Shown here one piece after another: positions 11,059-22,769 of a DNA stretch of 51,847 nt. Numbering within the stretch: the stretch's first letter is position 1; the number at the start of each line of letters is the position of its first letter. A program made the position numbers and the translations under genes. The notes under the pieces were generated by a model. It was not told where the DNA came from, ran no database searches, and was given only the letters and a program-made list of their open reading frames with translations. Origin of the DNA: Fragilariopsis cylindrus CCMP1102. Taxonomy: Eukaryota > Bacillariophyta > Bacillariophyceae > Bacillariales > Bacillariaceae. The stretch is from positions 1 to 51,847 of the forward strand of contig FMBT01000559.1 of assembly GCA_900095095.1 (NCBI GenBank), in the 5' to 3' direction.

Positions 11059-13883
11059 TTATCTAATTTTGCGATTAGTCAACTGATAATAAAAGCATCC
11101 CATAGCAAATTCTCTAAGAATCATTTCCAAATCATTGGCGAGACGATATGCATGAACAACAACTAATTTGTGTCGAAGCATCAATTCTGCAATAATAAGA
11201 TCGGTGAGGATCTTATACTCTGCACGGTAGGTAAATCCTTTGGCTGCAGCATTCATTGCTGGTCCAAGCCTCGAATGAGTAAGACCTTTCGATCGTTCTT
11301 AGGACTAAGCAAAAAGCTACTGCACTCTAAATTGATTTGTTCTGCAACTGTTCTAGAGATCTCAATGAAGTCGTGTGCAGATTGACTTGTTGCAGCATCT
11401 TGAATTCGTTGGAAGATGTCACTCCCTTCGAGAACGCACACAACCAGTTTATCGGACTGAAAAGAACAATAGGTTGTTTGCATCACTATAGTTGGTAAAA
11501 TCATACCGAGTGGATTCTCCTCAACACATACCGTCCTATAAAAAGTTTCTGTTTCAATTTCAGAAGGGAAAATCGTTAAAAAATCTGAGCAACTTTCAAT
11601 CCGAACTCTTCGTGGAAAATTATTAATTTCTCTCAAGCTAATCTCATCCTTGATGTTTGATTCTTGAACTGCTCGTTCGGTAGTTTTTCCACGATGAAGC
11701 GCCGTCAACAGTTGTGCTCGATCATTTGCGAAGAACTTGTATTCTTCGTACATACCAACTACCTGTGAAGGATCATACAGCTTTGTGTACCATGCGCTGT
11801 AGATGGCTGCAGACCAGGTCTCTACCTGACCATATTGTAAAAGGCTTCGAGAATCTGCTGTTTCGATCATACCAGAACAAGATTCCTTTATTATAGGTAC
11901 TAATACCGCGGTTCTCGCTCTGCCGTCACAATGTTCATATATTCTATCAAGTTGCTCGATAGATCCCAATTCTTCGCTAATGCGACGTGCGATCTGCCAA
12001 GGTATGCCTCGTGTCTTCAGTTTATTGTAAAGTTTGTTCACAGTAACTTTCGTGTATGGTACCGTCTTTGGGGCATCTTTTTCCCATGGAAGAAGTGACG
12101 CAACAAGACCAGTAGCACCAATTGATCGATATGATGCCTGCTCATCTTTGGTCTGCAATATCTTGAGGCTAGCAGAGGACAGGATTCCTCGAGCCACGAA
12201 TCGATAAAAAGCGTGCTCGTCGTCAATTGTATGATGGTCTGGATTCCATGATTCAGATTCTACTTCACTTTCTATATTGTCGTATGACGAGAAATTTGAG
12301 ACTTTTTTAGTATTACCCTCTATTAACAAAATTGCGTGTTCACAACAATCTCTCATACGTTGCAGCTGTTTCCAGTGATCAGCTTGATGTGAGCGTTGTA
12401 CAAGGTCGCTCAAACGTTTGCGTTCAATACTAACTGGAAGTCTTCGAGTCGTTCCGAGCTGTGTACCTTTCAAGGCGAAGGCAAAGTCCCCATAATTAAG
12501 CTGAGTTTCTTCTACCTCACCGATCGGTAAATGTGAAGGCCAAACTTGTCGGAGTGGTCCTGTTGCTTTTGAGAGATGTCTCGTCAACTCCATTCTCATG
12601 TGGCGAGGGGTTGCGTTACGATTTCGTTCTCGATTGTCAATTATAATCACCAGCTTAGGGGTTGTAGAAGGTAATTTTTCTGTCTCTATGATAGATTGAT
12701 GATTCTCTGGAATATTTTCACGCGATATCAGCAAACGAAGACCCTCTCTATCGGTCGTACTACAAGTGTTTCGTGGATGATATATCTCAGCCAATACAGG
12801 ATCCGATTCTGATTCATCATCACTGCTATCCATGAGATCAATCACATCAGGTATCTTTATCTTTGGAGGCAATTGTTCTTTGCTGACAGTTACCTTTTTG
12901 TCGCGACTATAATTTGATTTATTGAGGTGTTTGAACGACAATTCAAAACTATCGTCATCACTGTCGTTTTCAATTTCTGAAGACGATAGCCAATCTTCTA
13001 TTATGCTCTTCTTTTCGTTTTTTGATTTATACTTCGATCCAAGACACTTTTTGATGTCATTTTTACCTTCCGACTTAGTCTCAGATATCATAGTTGTTGG
13101 ATTTATAGAATAAGGTTCTATGCAGAGCTTTATTTGGTGGGTTTTGATACTGGCTTTCGGTGTGTGTGAAACAATACTACTACTACTACTACTTGTAGTT
13201 TGAGGAAACTTTTTTAGAAGAGCTTGGTTGAAAAGTACCCCATTCTCTGTTAGGGTGTATTCAAAAACTCCATTACACATATGACCCATGCGTCCCATTT
13301 GCATAGATCTAGATTCTTTAATAAGACCATGTTTGACCAATGTTTTCTTGCTACTCCAAGCCCCATACGATCTACCTGAATAGAAATTTGGTTCCATTTC
13401 TTCATCACAAAAATTCTGAGCTGCGGTACAAAGTTGACTTTTTGTCATAGTCTTTGTCTGTGAGAAATGAAATGCTATCAGGATAGAATAAGAGCCACCT
13501 CTCATTTTGATTCTATTTAAATACGGATCTTTATGGTATGGATTGATTTTAGTGACATCAGAAGCAGATGATCCACCCAATACTACCATTTTTCGTTCTT
13601 CGAGTGTTGTTGGAACATACCCTACCGGAAGGATCGGAGAGGTTCCTTCGATAATTGCACGGCATTCATCTTCAACACTCTTGGTAAGATTTCTTGGAAG
13701 ACCAACAATCTTCCCACTACTTTTATACTGATATATATCCTTTCTAATCAAAGCGATAGCAGTTGCTCCATCACGCCATAAATATTGTCGTTGAGAAAAT
13801 TGTTGTCTGCTTAACTCTTCACGAGACGAAAGTGCTGTCACAAGATCTTCGTTCCAAACTTTAGTATCCTTGCCTCGAGGCAT
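11059..13883 (-). CDS. MUS81: MUS81/XPF-family structure-specific endonuclease, one frameshift near the C-terminus
   Basis: The ERCC4 nuclease core is explicit. IIDNRERNR lies near residue 411, then GDFAFALKG, then the catalytic signature ERKRLSDL (GDx-n-ERKx3D type) near residue 485. MUS81 cuts branched DNA such as stalled forks and recombination intermediates in the nucleus, with an EME partner. The N-terminal part has a winged-helix-like stretch (KKTLVKHGLIKESRSMQMG), a Ser- and Asp-rich linker and a helix-hairpin-helix-like segment after the nuclease. The long C-terminal extension (YTKVTVNKLYNKLKTRGIPW onward) exceeds animal MUS81 in length. The frame ends early at 11253. One extra base at 11269-11270 (a two-base homopolymer) lets it continue as RGLGPAMNAAAKGFTYRAEY to a stop at 11059, which I take as the true end. 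MUS81 is the best match; another ERCC4 nuclease is possible. Confidence 0.8.
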
Positions 13884-14222
13884 GATCGGGTTTTTCTTTT
13901 ATTATTATAAATGACCCTTTTTGGTGTCTTGGTATCTTCCAGTGACGATCTGTACCGAAGTTTTATATTGTTGTTGTTGTACGTGTAGTTGGAATAGAAT
14001 AATAGAATGATAAATTAGTGAAAATGTTGCATTCTCTTCCATCGCGGCGGACCACCCCGCGCGCGCGCAAAATTCAACGACTTTTTTGATTCACTACGAA
14101 AACCTGATAAGAAGAAACAAGAATTCTATTCTCTGTAACTTACCGTATTTATTCAATCGAACCTGCATGATCACATAAATTACACTTTAATAGTAGTAGC
14201 AACATCAAATACCACCACCACC
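13884..14222. other. divergent promoter region
   Basis: The 339-bp gap between the divergent nuclease and membrane-protein genes. It contains a short GC-alternating tract (CCCCGCGCGCGCG, about 14056-14068) in otherwise AT-rich sequence. No defined factor site was recognised. Confidence 0.35.
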
Positions 14223-15256
14223 ATGGTCAACGATTTCTCTGTCGATGCCGCTTACAAGCTTCTTGATAATTGGTCCTCGTCGATGATGCCGGGTCGTGCT
14301 TGGTACGAATATTTTTATTCGATGTTAACCCCTGATAGCGTCATCAACACCATCATTGCTGTTGTTGTTGCAGTAGTTCTATACCACGTCTTAAGTCTCG
14401 TCTATAATTTCATTAAAGCTATTATCAATGTCGTACTTGGTATCAAGAATATGATTGTATTCATCTTCAAGGTCATAAAAGGTTTATTTATCTTATTTTT
14501 GGTAGCAAGAAAAAACCCCAACCAGGAACGAAAATAAAGATAAAAACGAAAACAGCGCAAAGAAACCCGTTCCAGCTCAGGGAAAAGAATCTGAGATGTT
14601 CCAAGATTGTCGCCAACAGCAGCAGCAATTACTACAACTACAGCATCATCAGCTTGCTACTACTACAACTCCCATCCTTCGATCCCTCAACAAAAACAGC
14701 TGTATGCGACATTATCACCATCGTCCAACGGTAGTAGCGTGCAGTATTTGGGCGCTGTTGCTTCCGCTCCTCATCAGTATTCTGCAGTGGGAACATCCTT
14801 TGTTATTCCTCCTTTAGGACAGCAGCTACATTCGCATCAGCAGCAACAACATCAATCCGCATTTATTTCTACTCCTTCTATCCTCCTGTCAATAATTACG
14901 ACTACGATAGCGAAGACAGCGAAGAAGACATTGATGGTGACTGGAACGAAGAGGAATATAATCAGAGACTTTTGAACAACGATGTCACCAGCAAGCCGGA
15001 GGCAGCGGTCGGTACCAAGGAAAAGAAGGCAAACATCTCCAAGACGGGAGCCCCAAGAGCAGCTGCAAGAGTAGCTGTTGCATCATCGTCTATGAAGAAG
15101 CGATCTCGAACGACAGAGGTCAAAGCAGCTCCTATCGCATCTTCGTCATCCCGTCCTTCTAAGAAGTCTAAGAAGTCCAAGAATTCTAAGATAGAAGAAC
15201 GCGCAGAAATGCAAGCAAGAGTGAAAGCATGGGCGGCTAAAACTGCAAAAAAATGA
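14223..15256 (+). CDS. small membrane protein with disordered acidic/basic tail; several frameshifts
   Basis: Family not recognised. ATG 14223 sits in a run of CCACCACC, a good eukaryotic start context. Residues 1-100 hold two or three hydrophobic segments (TIIAVVVAVVLYHVLSLVYN; VIKGLFILFLV). The first frame stops at 14537, but coding-like composition continues in other frames: Gln/Ser/Tyr-rich sequence (NSHPSIPQQKQLYATLSPSS) at about 14600-14875, an acidic block (YDYDSEDSEEDIDGDWNEEE) at about 14900-14970, and a Lys/Ala/Ser-rich tail (SSRPSKKSKKSKNSKIEERA) ending at 15256. These read as one protein if single bases are missing near 14510, 14545, 14600 and 14870. The alternative is a 104-aa membrane protein followed by an unrelated ORF. 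The single-gene reading fits the pattern in neighbouring genes but is inference. Confidence 0.5.
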
Positions 15257-15985
15257 GAACCGAAAAATAGATAGAGAGAGAGAGAGAGGTAGAAACGCAA
15301 CACACACAAACACGAACACGAACACGTCTATTCTTAATAGCGGTCACTTGAACATAATTTTAGGGAGGGAGGCCTTCAAGTGTCATCGACGTTTCGTCGT
15401 CGCCGTCGTACTATAAAGGAATACTGTCAGAAAGCAATCAAAATATATTTCATAAAGGAGAGAACGATACAGTAATTATTTATATCAACTGCTTAAAATA
15501 ATATGTATACTTAAATTCCAACGCACACCAAAAAACTACGACGATGCCTTCTTATGTTTTAGTTCTAGTTTTCTACTCAATTTGTGTACCTAAACATTAT
15601 CATAATGATGTGTGTTGATTTACTTTCCTCCAGTAAATGAATCGAATCATTGACCGTGTATGTTACATACTGTAAGAAAGGAAAGGAAAGACCTGTTTTC
15701 GCAAAGGCACGGACATCAATCCAATTCGATTCGATTCGATTCGATTGGAATTTACCAATAATTACTATACACACCACTCGTGTACTGTCATGTGAATGAA
15801 CCGAATCAACGGGTCTAGCTAGAAACTACTACCGACAGCTTTGACATTCAGCCAAACTACTATGCTGTCAGACTACTATTATTGTTATCATTTTATGTTA
15901 TGATTATTATTATTTTATATTATTATAGTACTATTACTATCCAATTCCCTTTTTACATTTACCAAGATATTTTTTATCTAAAAAT
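15257..15985. other. convergent intergenic region with a short TTCGA repeat
   Basis: Between the 3' ends of the membrane-protein gene (+) and the CCR4 gene (-). It holds an AG-dinucleotide tract at about 15272-15288 and a run of GATTC/TTCGA pentamers at about 15722-15746. No gene was seen. Confidence 0.5.
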
Positions 15986-17913
15986 TTACCTTGCCCCACC
16001 ATTCAAGATTTGCATATCAGAAATCAACATGATATGATCAGAGCTAAACTCGGTTGATGGAAGCGCATCGCCATGTCTCGTCAAAACTGATTCGTCAGGA
16101 ACGGGAGATGCTGAAAGGGGTCTCAAAGTCTGTACAGAATAACAAATGTAGTCCAGTACGCCCTTGAAGTTGAGAGTGTAATTTGTTTGTTGTGGTTCTT
16201 CTCCAAGCACGCTCTGGTAGGTACTTCCCAATTGAAACGAATGCGTAATGTTCATTGCATCCGGTAACACGTTTGGACAATCATCTCCGGTATTTATATT
16301 CACATCCGGATGACCAGGATGGACATTTTGCCGCATGAGCAGATCGTATACCGCAGAATCCGGTGAAGAATTGAAATCTCCACAAATCATGAGCGGGAGA
16401 CTCGTTCCTCTACTCATTGCAAAATTTTCAAGTTCCTGCAACAACTGCCAAGCCTGCCAAAGTTTCACATCTGGGAATTCCTTATTACTGTACAGATGAG
16501 TATTTGCTATGCACACTTGATTGATAGGATCTCGATTGGTACGAGTTGCCAGCTGGGGACTAGCAAGTTCCAACACTACAAGCTGAGCGATATTGTCCTT
16601 TGACAATCGATTAAGAAAATTCGTTCCTTCTTCACTACGCGGATTAAGACCCAATACTTGAGTTGCTTGGCGTTGTGCCAACTCGTTGAACTCAATACTG
16701 TATGATTCGACTAAATGAAACTTGGTCCGTCTCCAAAATAGGGCACATCCGTCCACTTTCCCAGCTAGACCCATAGATTGACGTGTTTTTTGCTTGTAAA
16801 CTCCCTCAAAGCCTTGCTCACTCATGGCTGCATAAATATGATCTTCATAGTGATCAGCCTGTACCTCCTGTAAACATATAACATCCGGAGCGGCATCTAC
16901 AATCTCTCTCATGATATTATGGAATCTGTACTCCCAACTCAACGCCCAAATATCACAGTAAGGATACTGCTGTTGCGTGGCATAGATTTCGGCAAGAACA
17001 TTGTATGATACTATCCGGAACCGTGCTCCCGATCCTGCCCCTGCACCGTTCTTTGCCGTTACCAACGATCGTTTGACTGGGTCTGGTGCTCGTGCCAGGA
17101 CAAGATCCGTCTTGACGACTCGGTGCATCAAAAGTTCCCCCGTTTCAGACGAATAGGCAGCCGCCTCTAGTTTGAGTCTTCTCCCAATATCGTCTTGACC
17201 AGGAACGTAGAATTGTTCTCGCTAACCTCGATCCACTCTTCTTCCTTCTGAGGATGGTTTCCGTTTTTGTACGGACCAGCACTACCAGGAGCACCACCAC
17301 CGTTGTAACCTCCCAAGTAACCCCGTGGGGTTCCCGGTGGACCGCTACTTCCACTAGCTTCCGAAAAGTTGGCAGGGGACTTGGCTCCTCCCCTCCATTG
17401 ATGCCGATCGGAACTACCAACAGATCCCACCGAACGAAGATCATCCTCCATACTATCCACCGAACCCGTCCTCTTACGCATCGGCGTTCCTCGAGATGGA
17501 CGCTGCATATCCTTCGGTACCGTGTACTGCGTCTTCCAAGCTTCAACGAAGCAATTCGAATTACAAAAGGTGCACTTAAAGAGACTGGATTGCGTCGACA
17601 CACATTGGAGTCCACAACCGGAACCACCGATCGCGTGCTTGGACCAGTCATGAGGACTGAAAGAGGTACGCCTGGTACAACCCTCATAGGCACAGGGTTC
17701 ACTGCGTGGACCACGAAACCAACGGTAACTAAATTCATGCTCTGGTGGTGGTTCTCTCATCTTTTTGGAATGGGAGGGAAGGGGTTTATCCACATCTCGT
17801 TCGTCTAACTTTTTCCCGTACATGTAGCAATGAGGTTTCATGTTGCATCCCTCCACCGGACGGTCCACTCGCAAGGAGAGATGCCACGAGTACATGTAGT
17901 CCTTGGTATTCAT
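15986..17913 (-). CDS. CCR4: CCR4-type poly(A) deadenylase (EEP nuclease), one frameshift
   Basis: The C-terminal half is an exonuclease-endonuclease-phosphatase domain with the family's catalytic stations in order: IVSYNVLAEIYA, VICLQEVQADHYEDHIY, ANTHLYSNKEFPDVKLWQ, LMICGDFNSSPDSAVYDLL and EFSSDHIMLISD. The N-terminal half (start ATG 17913) carries the region seen before the nuclease in plant-type CCR4 proteins, including clustered Cys (CAYEGCTRR; FKCTFCNSNC) and EEWIEVSENNSTFLV. The N-terminal frame ends at 17167. One extra base at about 17197 joins FLV to QDDIGRRLKLEAAAYSSETG and then MHRVVKTD, a conserved junction in this family. It acts in cytoplasmic mRNA poly(A) shortening as part of CCR4-NOT. 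Gly/Ser-rich linker lies between the halves. Identity is firm; the exact subfamily (CCR4a versus Angel/nocturnin) is less so. Confidence 0.88.
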
Positions 17914-18849
17914 GGTGTACTGTAGAATTTATTATATTCGTTTCCAATTATCAAGTTTGAATAATAACACTATATTAATACGCAATAAAACATATTATTA
18001 TGCTCTTTCGATTCCTTCCGTTTAAGTTATGCTTGTGATAGTTTAAATATATTTTTTGAAAAAAGCCGATAGTCCAAATTCAAATTTCTAAATTTGAAAA
18101 TATAATCTTCTCTTACACGCCGACAAAAATACCCTAGCTAACCTGTATCGAATCTTCCGCGTTCCTTCCACAGGGTCCAACAAACACACTGTGAACGTGG
18201 CTTGCCTCCCCAAACCACGTAACAACACGGACGGGAACAAAGAGGGACTTTTTTGTGTCAATCTCTTTTTTTATTTCCTTTCCCTCTTACTACACTACGA
18301 TAATAATAAGTGATCTAACTTATATAAGGGCAGGTAAAGAAGATAAGACCGATCAGCAGTCTCAAATCTCTGTTATCGATGATGTAAATAGTAGGTATAT
18401 CTTCCAGCCTTACGGCAAGATTCTAGTTAATACTGACAGTACGACTTCTACCTAGACCTAATTTCTTAAGAGGACAACAGGCTGGCGAAAGCAGACACTT
18501 CTTTGTAGGTTACAAGTAAGCGTTACAGCACATATGTAAACTTAATACACAGTACTTGTACAGTACGACATTTTTACATGACGAAAAAAAGAACACAACA
18601 CCACAAAAAAACGACGCCTGCACATCGTACGAAAACAAATATTTTTACTTAAAGTTTTATTTCCTAGATCCTCCTCGTTATTGCAGTCGTGTTTGCGTCG
18701 CCGTAATTCTTTTATGTCGTTCTCCATGTTCTATTATTATTATTAGAACGATAGAACTTACTGTAACAAGCAGATGCATAGTACATACCCAACACCCAAC
18801 AAAGCAAAAACAAGCTGAACCCCCAAGACAACATTGTCAATCCAAAACC
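17914..18849. other. divergent promoter region
   Basis: Between the CCR4 gene (-) and the cystatin-CIA30 gene (+). An open frame extends upstream of ATG 18850 from 18556, but its sequence is not signal-like and is better read as 5' UTR. No RNA gene was seen. Confidence 0.4.
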
Positions 18850-19938
18850 ATGAAAATTTCCTCGTTGATCATCCCATTCGTATTTTATGCTTTTGCTGAT
18901 GCCACGTCCAGCATTAACGTCCGTGGTGGTCGAAAGCTACAAGAACATCAACATGCTGAACCTTTAGGAGGATATTCCACCGTTACAAATTTTAATGATA
19001 ATCCCATGATAGTTGAGGCCGCAAAATTTGTGTTAACTTCCTTGCAGCAGCAAGATTCGAATTCGATGCCCGATGAATTATTCGGAACAACAACAACAAC
19101 AAAAGCAAAAACAATAATCTCGACCTATCAAATAATTGAAGTATCACAGCAAGTAGTTGCGGGAATGAATATTAAATTGACAATGTTGTTCCAAGACGAT
19201 GGAAGTAATTGCGTAGGAGCATGTAATGTCGTCGTATATAATCATTTCGGTGACATGAGTGTCACAAGCTGGAACAAACAAATTACATGCGAGGAAGCTG
19301 AGACTCGTTTGGCAGAAACAGAAAAATTAAAACTAACAACAGAGGGAGGTGATACAGATAATACAGTTGTTGTCCTGGAAGACTTTTCTAATCCTGTTCA
19401 TACTTGGACAGAAAAGAATGATCCTGTTATGGGAGGTAAATCAACTGGTACATTTTCAATTCAGAATGGACTTGGTAAATTTGTTGGTGAAGTTGTGGAT
19501 GTTCCCTTCCTTCATGCGCCAGGTTTTATTACGAGTCAAACAAGTGACCATAAGGTATTTCCCGATATCACTTCCTGTCAGGCTTTGCAAATTATAGCAA
19601 AGTCGAACACTAACTATAGTGGATATCGCATAAGTTTTGGCACAGCACATGCACCGGGTGGAAAATTCTTTGCCTTTGGATACAAAGCTAATTTAGATAA
19701 TGTCCCAACTGGCGACGACTTAGGAAAAGTTACTATTCCTTTTACACAATTCACAGACTTTTGGGATGATTCTACCGGAGATCCAATCCATACATGTCAG
19801 GAGGATCCACGATTTTGTCCCGATGAAATGACATTAAAGAATATTAAAGTGTTAGAAATATGGGGAGAAGGTGTTGGAGGATTGGTGGACTTGGAAATCC
19901 AGCGCATTCAGGCTGTGGGATGTAACGATTCGCAATAG
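18850..19938 (+). CDS. secreted cystatin-like + CIA30-domain protein
   Basis: I start at ATG 18850 because it begins a clear signal peptide (MKISSLIIPFVFYAFADATS) followed by VRGGRKL. An upstream ATG at 18556 would bury it. Residues of roughly 35-145 look like a cystatin fold: GGYSTVTNFNDNP near the start, then the protease-contact loop QQVVAG near residue 102. Residues of roughly 175-355 are a CIA30-type galactose-binding-like domain: VLEDFSNPVHTWTEKNDPVM, then GGKSTGTF, and SGYRISFGTAH. Cystatins inhibit papain-like cysteine proteases. CIA30 domains occur in complex I assembly factors and in secreted stramenopile proteins. The single ORF is uninterrupted. Function is not known; a secreted or vacuolar protein is the best inference. 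Confidence 0.78.
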   Translation: MKISSLIIPFVFYAFADATSSINVRGGRKLQEHQHAEPLGGYSTVTNFNDNPMIVEAAKFVLTSLQQQDSNSMPDELFGTTTTTKAKTIISTYQIIEVSQQVVAGMNIKLTMLFQDDGSNCVGACNVVVYNHFGDMSVTSWNKQITCEEAETRLAETEKLKLTTEGGDTDNTVVVLEDFSNPVHTWTEKNDPVMGGKSTGTFSIQNGLGKFVGEVVDVPFLHAPGFITSQTSDHKVFPDITSCQALQIIAKSNTNYSGYRISFGTAHAPGGKFFAFGYKANLDNVPTGDDLGKVTIPFTQFTDFWDDSTGDPIHTCQEDPRFCPDEMTLKNIKVLEIWGEGVGGLVDLEIQRIQAVGCNDSQ

Positions 19939-20068
19939 AGAGTCTCTAACGAAAAAAATGAAATAATTTGTATAATAAAAGAGAAGAAAATGAAATAAAT
20001 CCTACGATCTAGTGCGTTCAGTTCTTTTTTTAATCATTGTTTATTGTCATTGTTCTACGTGATTTCTT

Positions 20069-21349
20069 TCATATATTGTCGTCCTCGGCTGTAGTCATAT
20101 GATCAATAACGGGACCAAGTTCTTCTAATATATCAGGTGCTGTCATACTTCGTCGATGTCGATTATATGCCACGTTAGTAGCTCGTTTCACAAAACAGCA
20201 TGCCGTCCAACAAGAAAGGGGAAGATCATCATATGTAGCCTTTCCTCGATTTGTTAGGATATTATTCCATGCAACGAGAGAACCAATAGTTCCTGCTAAA
20301 ATATCTCCAATCCCTCCCGATCTCTTTAACCCACCAACTTCGTCGCATACATAGATAGCATTATTATTAGTATCGTCATCGGAGCATGATAAAGCTGAGC
20401 TAGCAGGTCGAATTATATCTACTGCACCTTTTTCTATTATTAGACATCGTTCTGGAAGATCAATATTATTATTTGTGTTACTACCAGCGCTCTCTCGGAT
20501 ACGCTTAAGTTCCATGGCATTTGGTGTAAGGATGACCGATGAATCATTCGACAAAAGATCATTACGATATTTTGGTAATGTTAACAAAAACAGAGCATCA
20601 GCATCGATAACCAGTGGCAAATGAAACTTAGATTGTGCCGTTCGTATTATTTGCGCTGTTGCTTCTAGGACGAGTGGACAGCGTCCAAGACCTGGTCCTA
20701 TTACTAAAACATGCATTTTATCCATCATACTACAGACCTCCTCGACCATTTTCTTTACAAGCTGTTCTGTTTCTTTGTTGTAATCGTTGTTGTTGTCATC
20801 ATCATCTTCTATCGATATCATCCCTTCTTCGTTCTGTATAGCTTCATCAAATATTGATGCTTTATAAACTGGAATCACCATAAGTTCAGGCGAATATGAT
20901 TTGAGTGGAATGGCTGCCTCTTCCGCACAAAAACAAAAAGCAAGATCAGCTCCGACCTTTAAAGAAGCCATTGCAGCATAATATGGAGCTCCCGTATACC
21001 GTGCTGAGCCACCCAATACACCAACACGACCCGAACTTCCCTTATATGACGAAGCTGATAGTGGAACGATACATCGTTCCATCGCCTTTTGGCGTCTGTT
21101 CGTATCATTTGACCATGTTCCTGTTCCAGTCGCAGTAGCGGTAGCGGTATAAAGCGACGACGACGACGACGACGACATTAGCAGGCGGCAGCTAGCGATT
21201 CTGGACGATCGTCGGTCAGTGAGGATGAAGGAGGATGTAAATCCACGAACACTATTGTTACTAATAGTTGTACTACACGTAGTCAGAGCGAGGAATGTGA
21301 TAATGGTTTCTCTCGCGAATATATGTTTCTTCAAAGAATGCCTTATCAT
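20069..21349 (-). CDS. NAXD: ADP/ATP-dependent NAD(P)H-hydrate dehydratase
   Basis: Repairs hydrated NADH and NADPH (NADHX, NADPHX) back to the normal cofactors using ATP or ADP. The ribokinase-like fold shows GVLGGSARYTGAPYYAAMAS, VLVIGPGLGRCPLVLEATAQ, LVIDADALFLL, ILTPNAMELKRI and the anion-hole/catalytic segment SGGIGDILAGTIGSLVAWNN. The length of 426 residues fits the family plus a targeting leader. The N-terminus has a hydrophobic stretch then VRG/FTSSF, compatible with secretory-route plastid import, though mitochondrial targeting is also possible. There is an Asp/Asn insertion near residues 185-200 (EDDDDNNNDYN). The frame is intact. It is divergent from the S1-domain gene, with 323 bp between starts. 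Confidence 0.9.
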   Translation of the reverse strand: MIRHSLKKHIFARETIITFLALTTCSTTISNNSVRGFTSSFILTDRRSSRIASCRLLMSSSSSSSLYTATATATGTGTWSNDTNRRQKAMERCIVPLSASSYKGSSGRVGVLGGSARYTGAPYYAAMASLKVGADLAFCFCAEEAAIPLKSYSPELMVIPVYKASIFDEAIQNEEGMISIEDDDDNNNDYNKETEQLVKKMVEEVCSMMDKMHVLVIGPGLGRCPLVLEATAQIIRTAQSKFHLPLVIDADALFLLTLPKYRNDLLSNDSSVILTPNAMELKRIRESAGSNTNNNIDLPERCLIIEKGAVDIIRPASSALSCSDDDTNNNAIYVCDEVGGLKRSGGIGDILAGTIGSLVAWNNILTNRGKATYDDLPLSCWTACCFVKRATNVAYNRHRRSMTAPDILEELGPVIDHMTTAEDDNI

Positions 21350-21672
21350 GGCGGTATTTAAGATTACGTCACTTTTACGTCGATTGTAAAGTGAAAGAAA
21401 GTATAGGAAATGATCTGATAGTGTAATAATTAATTGTGTTCGGTATAGTACTGTACAAGATATTCGAATATTCAGCTGTTACAATTTTTCCTTTTCTTTC
21501 ATAAGATTTTGCGTGTCAGTCTGTGTGTCTTCCGTGTCTGCGTTTTAACAGAAAAATCTGAAAAAAAAATAAAATAAGTTAAAAAGTAAACGTCGTTCTC
21601 TCATGCAACCTAACATTTTTATTACACAACAAAGGATTCAATTCATTTTGTATACTTTAGACGTAGTAGATT
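21350..21672. other. shared divergent promoter, NAXD / S1-domain gene
   Basis: The 323-bp gap between two start codons on opposite strands. AT-rich with an A8 run near 21560. It must carry both promoters; no specific element was identified. Confidence 0.4.
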
Positions 21673-22524
21673 ATGATGTCACAAACATCAACTCTTTGCT
21701 TTTGGGTAACTTTGACTTTCGCTTCAATTAGTATGTGGAGCAGTAGTAGCAGATCTGCAGGCGTCATGGCTTGGGCGACAGCACGACGACGGTATCAGAA
21801 TCGGCAAATATCATTAGTATTTTCGTCACTGGCAACAACTGTATCGACAACCAAGGCCGATAGCACCATGATTAAAGATAATAGCAGCAACAATAACTAT
21901 CGGCATATGATGTTGGGTAATCGTTTCTATAGCGGTAAGAAGACATCGTCATCACGGTATTCCTCTCCAACAGGTGGAAACGACGACAACGACAACGATT
22001 CACGTATGGCAACGACAAACACAGACAATGTTAATTTTAAACCTGGTGATAAGATCCAGGTCGAAGTTGTGAATTTTGGTCCATTAGGAGCATCGGTTGA
22101 GGTTATTGGTTTAGGTCATGGTGATAATGTTCCATTGCTTCCACCTGACTCACCTGAACCGTACGGGCTTGGTTTGATTATACAAAGAGAAATTAAATAC
22201 TTTCGTGAAATGAGAGACTTCGTGGATGTCGTCCGAGGAGAAATCTTACCAGCATACGTACAAAATATTCGTGAGGAAGATGGCAAATTAGATATTTCAT
22301 TACGAAGCTATGGTGGGAAGGCAAAGTCTACTGAAATTGGCGCGCAAATAGTAGAAAGATTGGAGGAAATGGGTGGTATATTAAATATTGGTGAAAAATC
22401 TACACCTGAAGAAATCAGTGAGGAGTTTCCTGGTACTTCGAAAAGTGTATTTAAGAAGGCGTTAGGTGGACTCTACAAGAAAGGACTGGTAAAACCGGGT
22501 CCCAAATCTATTGAGCTAATGTAA
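21673..22524 (+). CDS. S1-domain RNA-binding protein with CvfB-like C-terminal winged helix, probable plastid
   Basis: Starts at ATG 21673 with a hydrophobic leader (TLCFWVTLTFASISMWSSSS) ending near VMA/W, compatible with organelle import through the ER route. After a Ser/Asn/Asp-rich linker, residues of roughly 118-165 resemble an S1-type beta barrel (FKPGDKIQVEVVNFGPLGAS). A second barrel-like stretch includes RGEILPAYVQNIREEDGKLD. The C-terminus (ISEEFPGTSKSVFKKALGGL, YKKGLV) matches the winged helix that follows S1 domains in bacterial CvfB proteins. RNA binding is inferred from the family. The single frame is intact. The 3' end faces the ChaN-like gene, 245 bp away. Confidence 0.75.
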   Translation: MMSQTSTLCFWVTLTFASISMWSSSSRSAGVMAWATARRRYQNRQISLVFSSLATTVSTTKADSTMIKDNSSNNNYRHMMLGNRFYSGKKTSSSRYSSPTGGNDDNDNDSRMATTNTDNVNFKPGDKIQVEVVNFGPLGASVEVIGLGHGDNVPLLPPDSPEPYGLGLIIQREIKYFREMRDFVDVVRGEILPAYVQNIREEDGKLDISLRSYGGKAKSTEIGAQIVERLEEMGGILNIGEKSTPEEISEEFPGTSKSVFKKALGGLYKKGLVKPGPKSIELM

Positions 22525-22769
22525 TGACAAATTCTGGAAGCTAGTAGTAGTAATACCTAATAGTCGATTTACTGTACAGTTGTTATTATTATTACTATTA
22601 GCATTAGTAGTAGTAGAGTCACATTCTCGTTCCCTATCTAGCTAGACTACAGCTAGCTGAAGTAAGTAATGGTTCTCTGATGGTATGGTTGGTCCTTTTA
22701 GCTTTTTGTCTGGAATCCGAAGTTCTGCGATTACTTTAAGTGCGAAACTACGGTAGTCAGTAGTACTAT

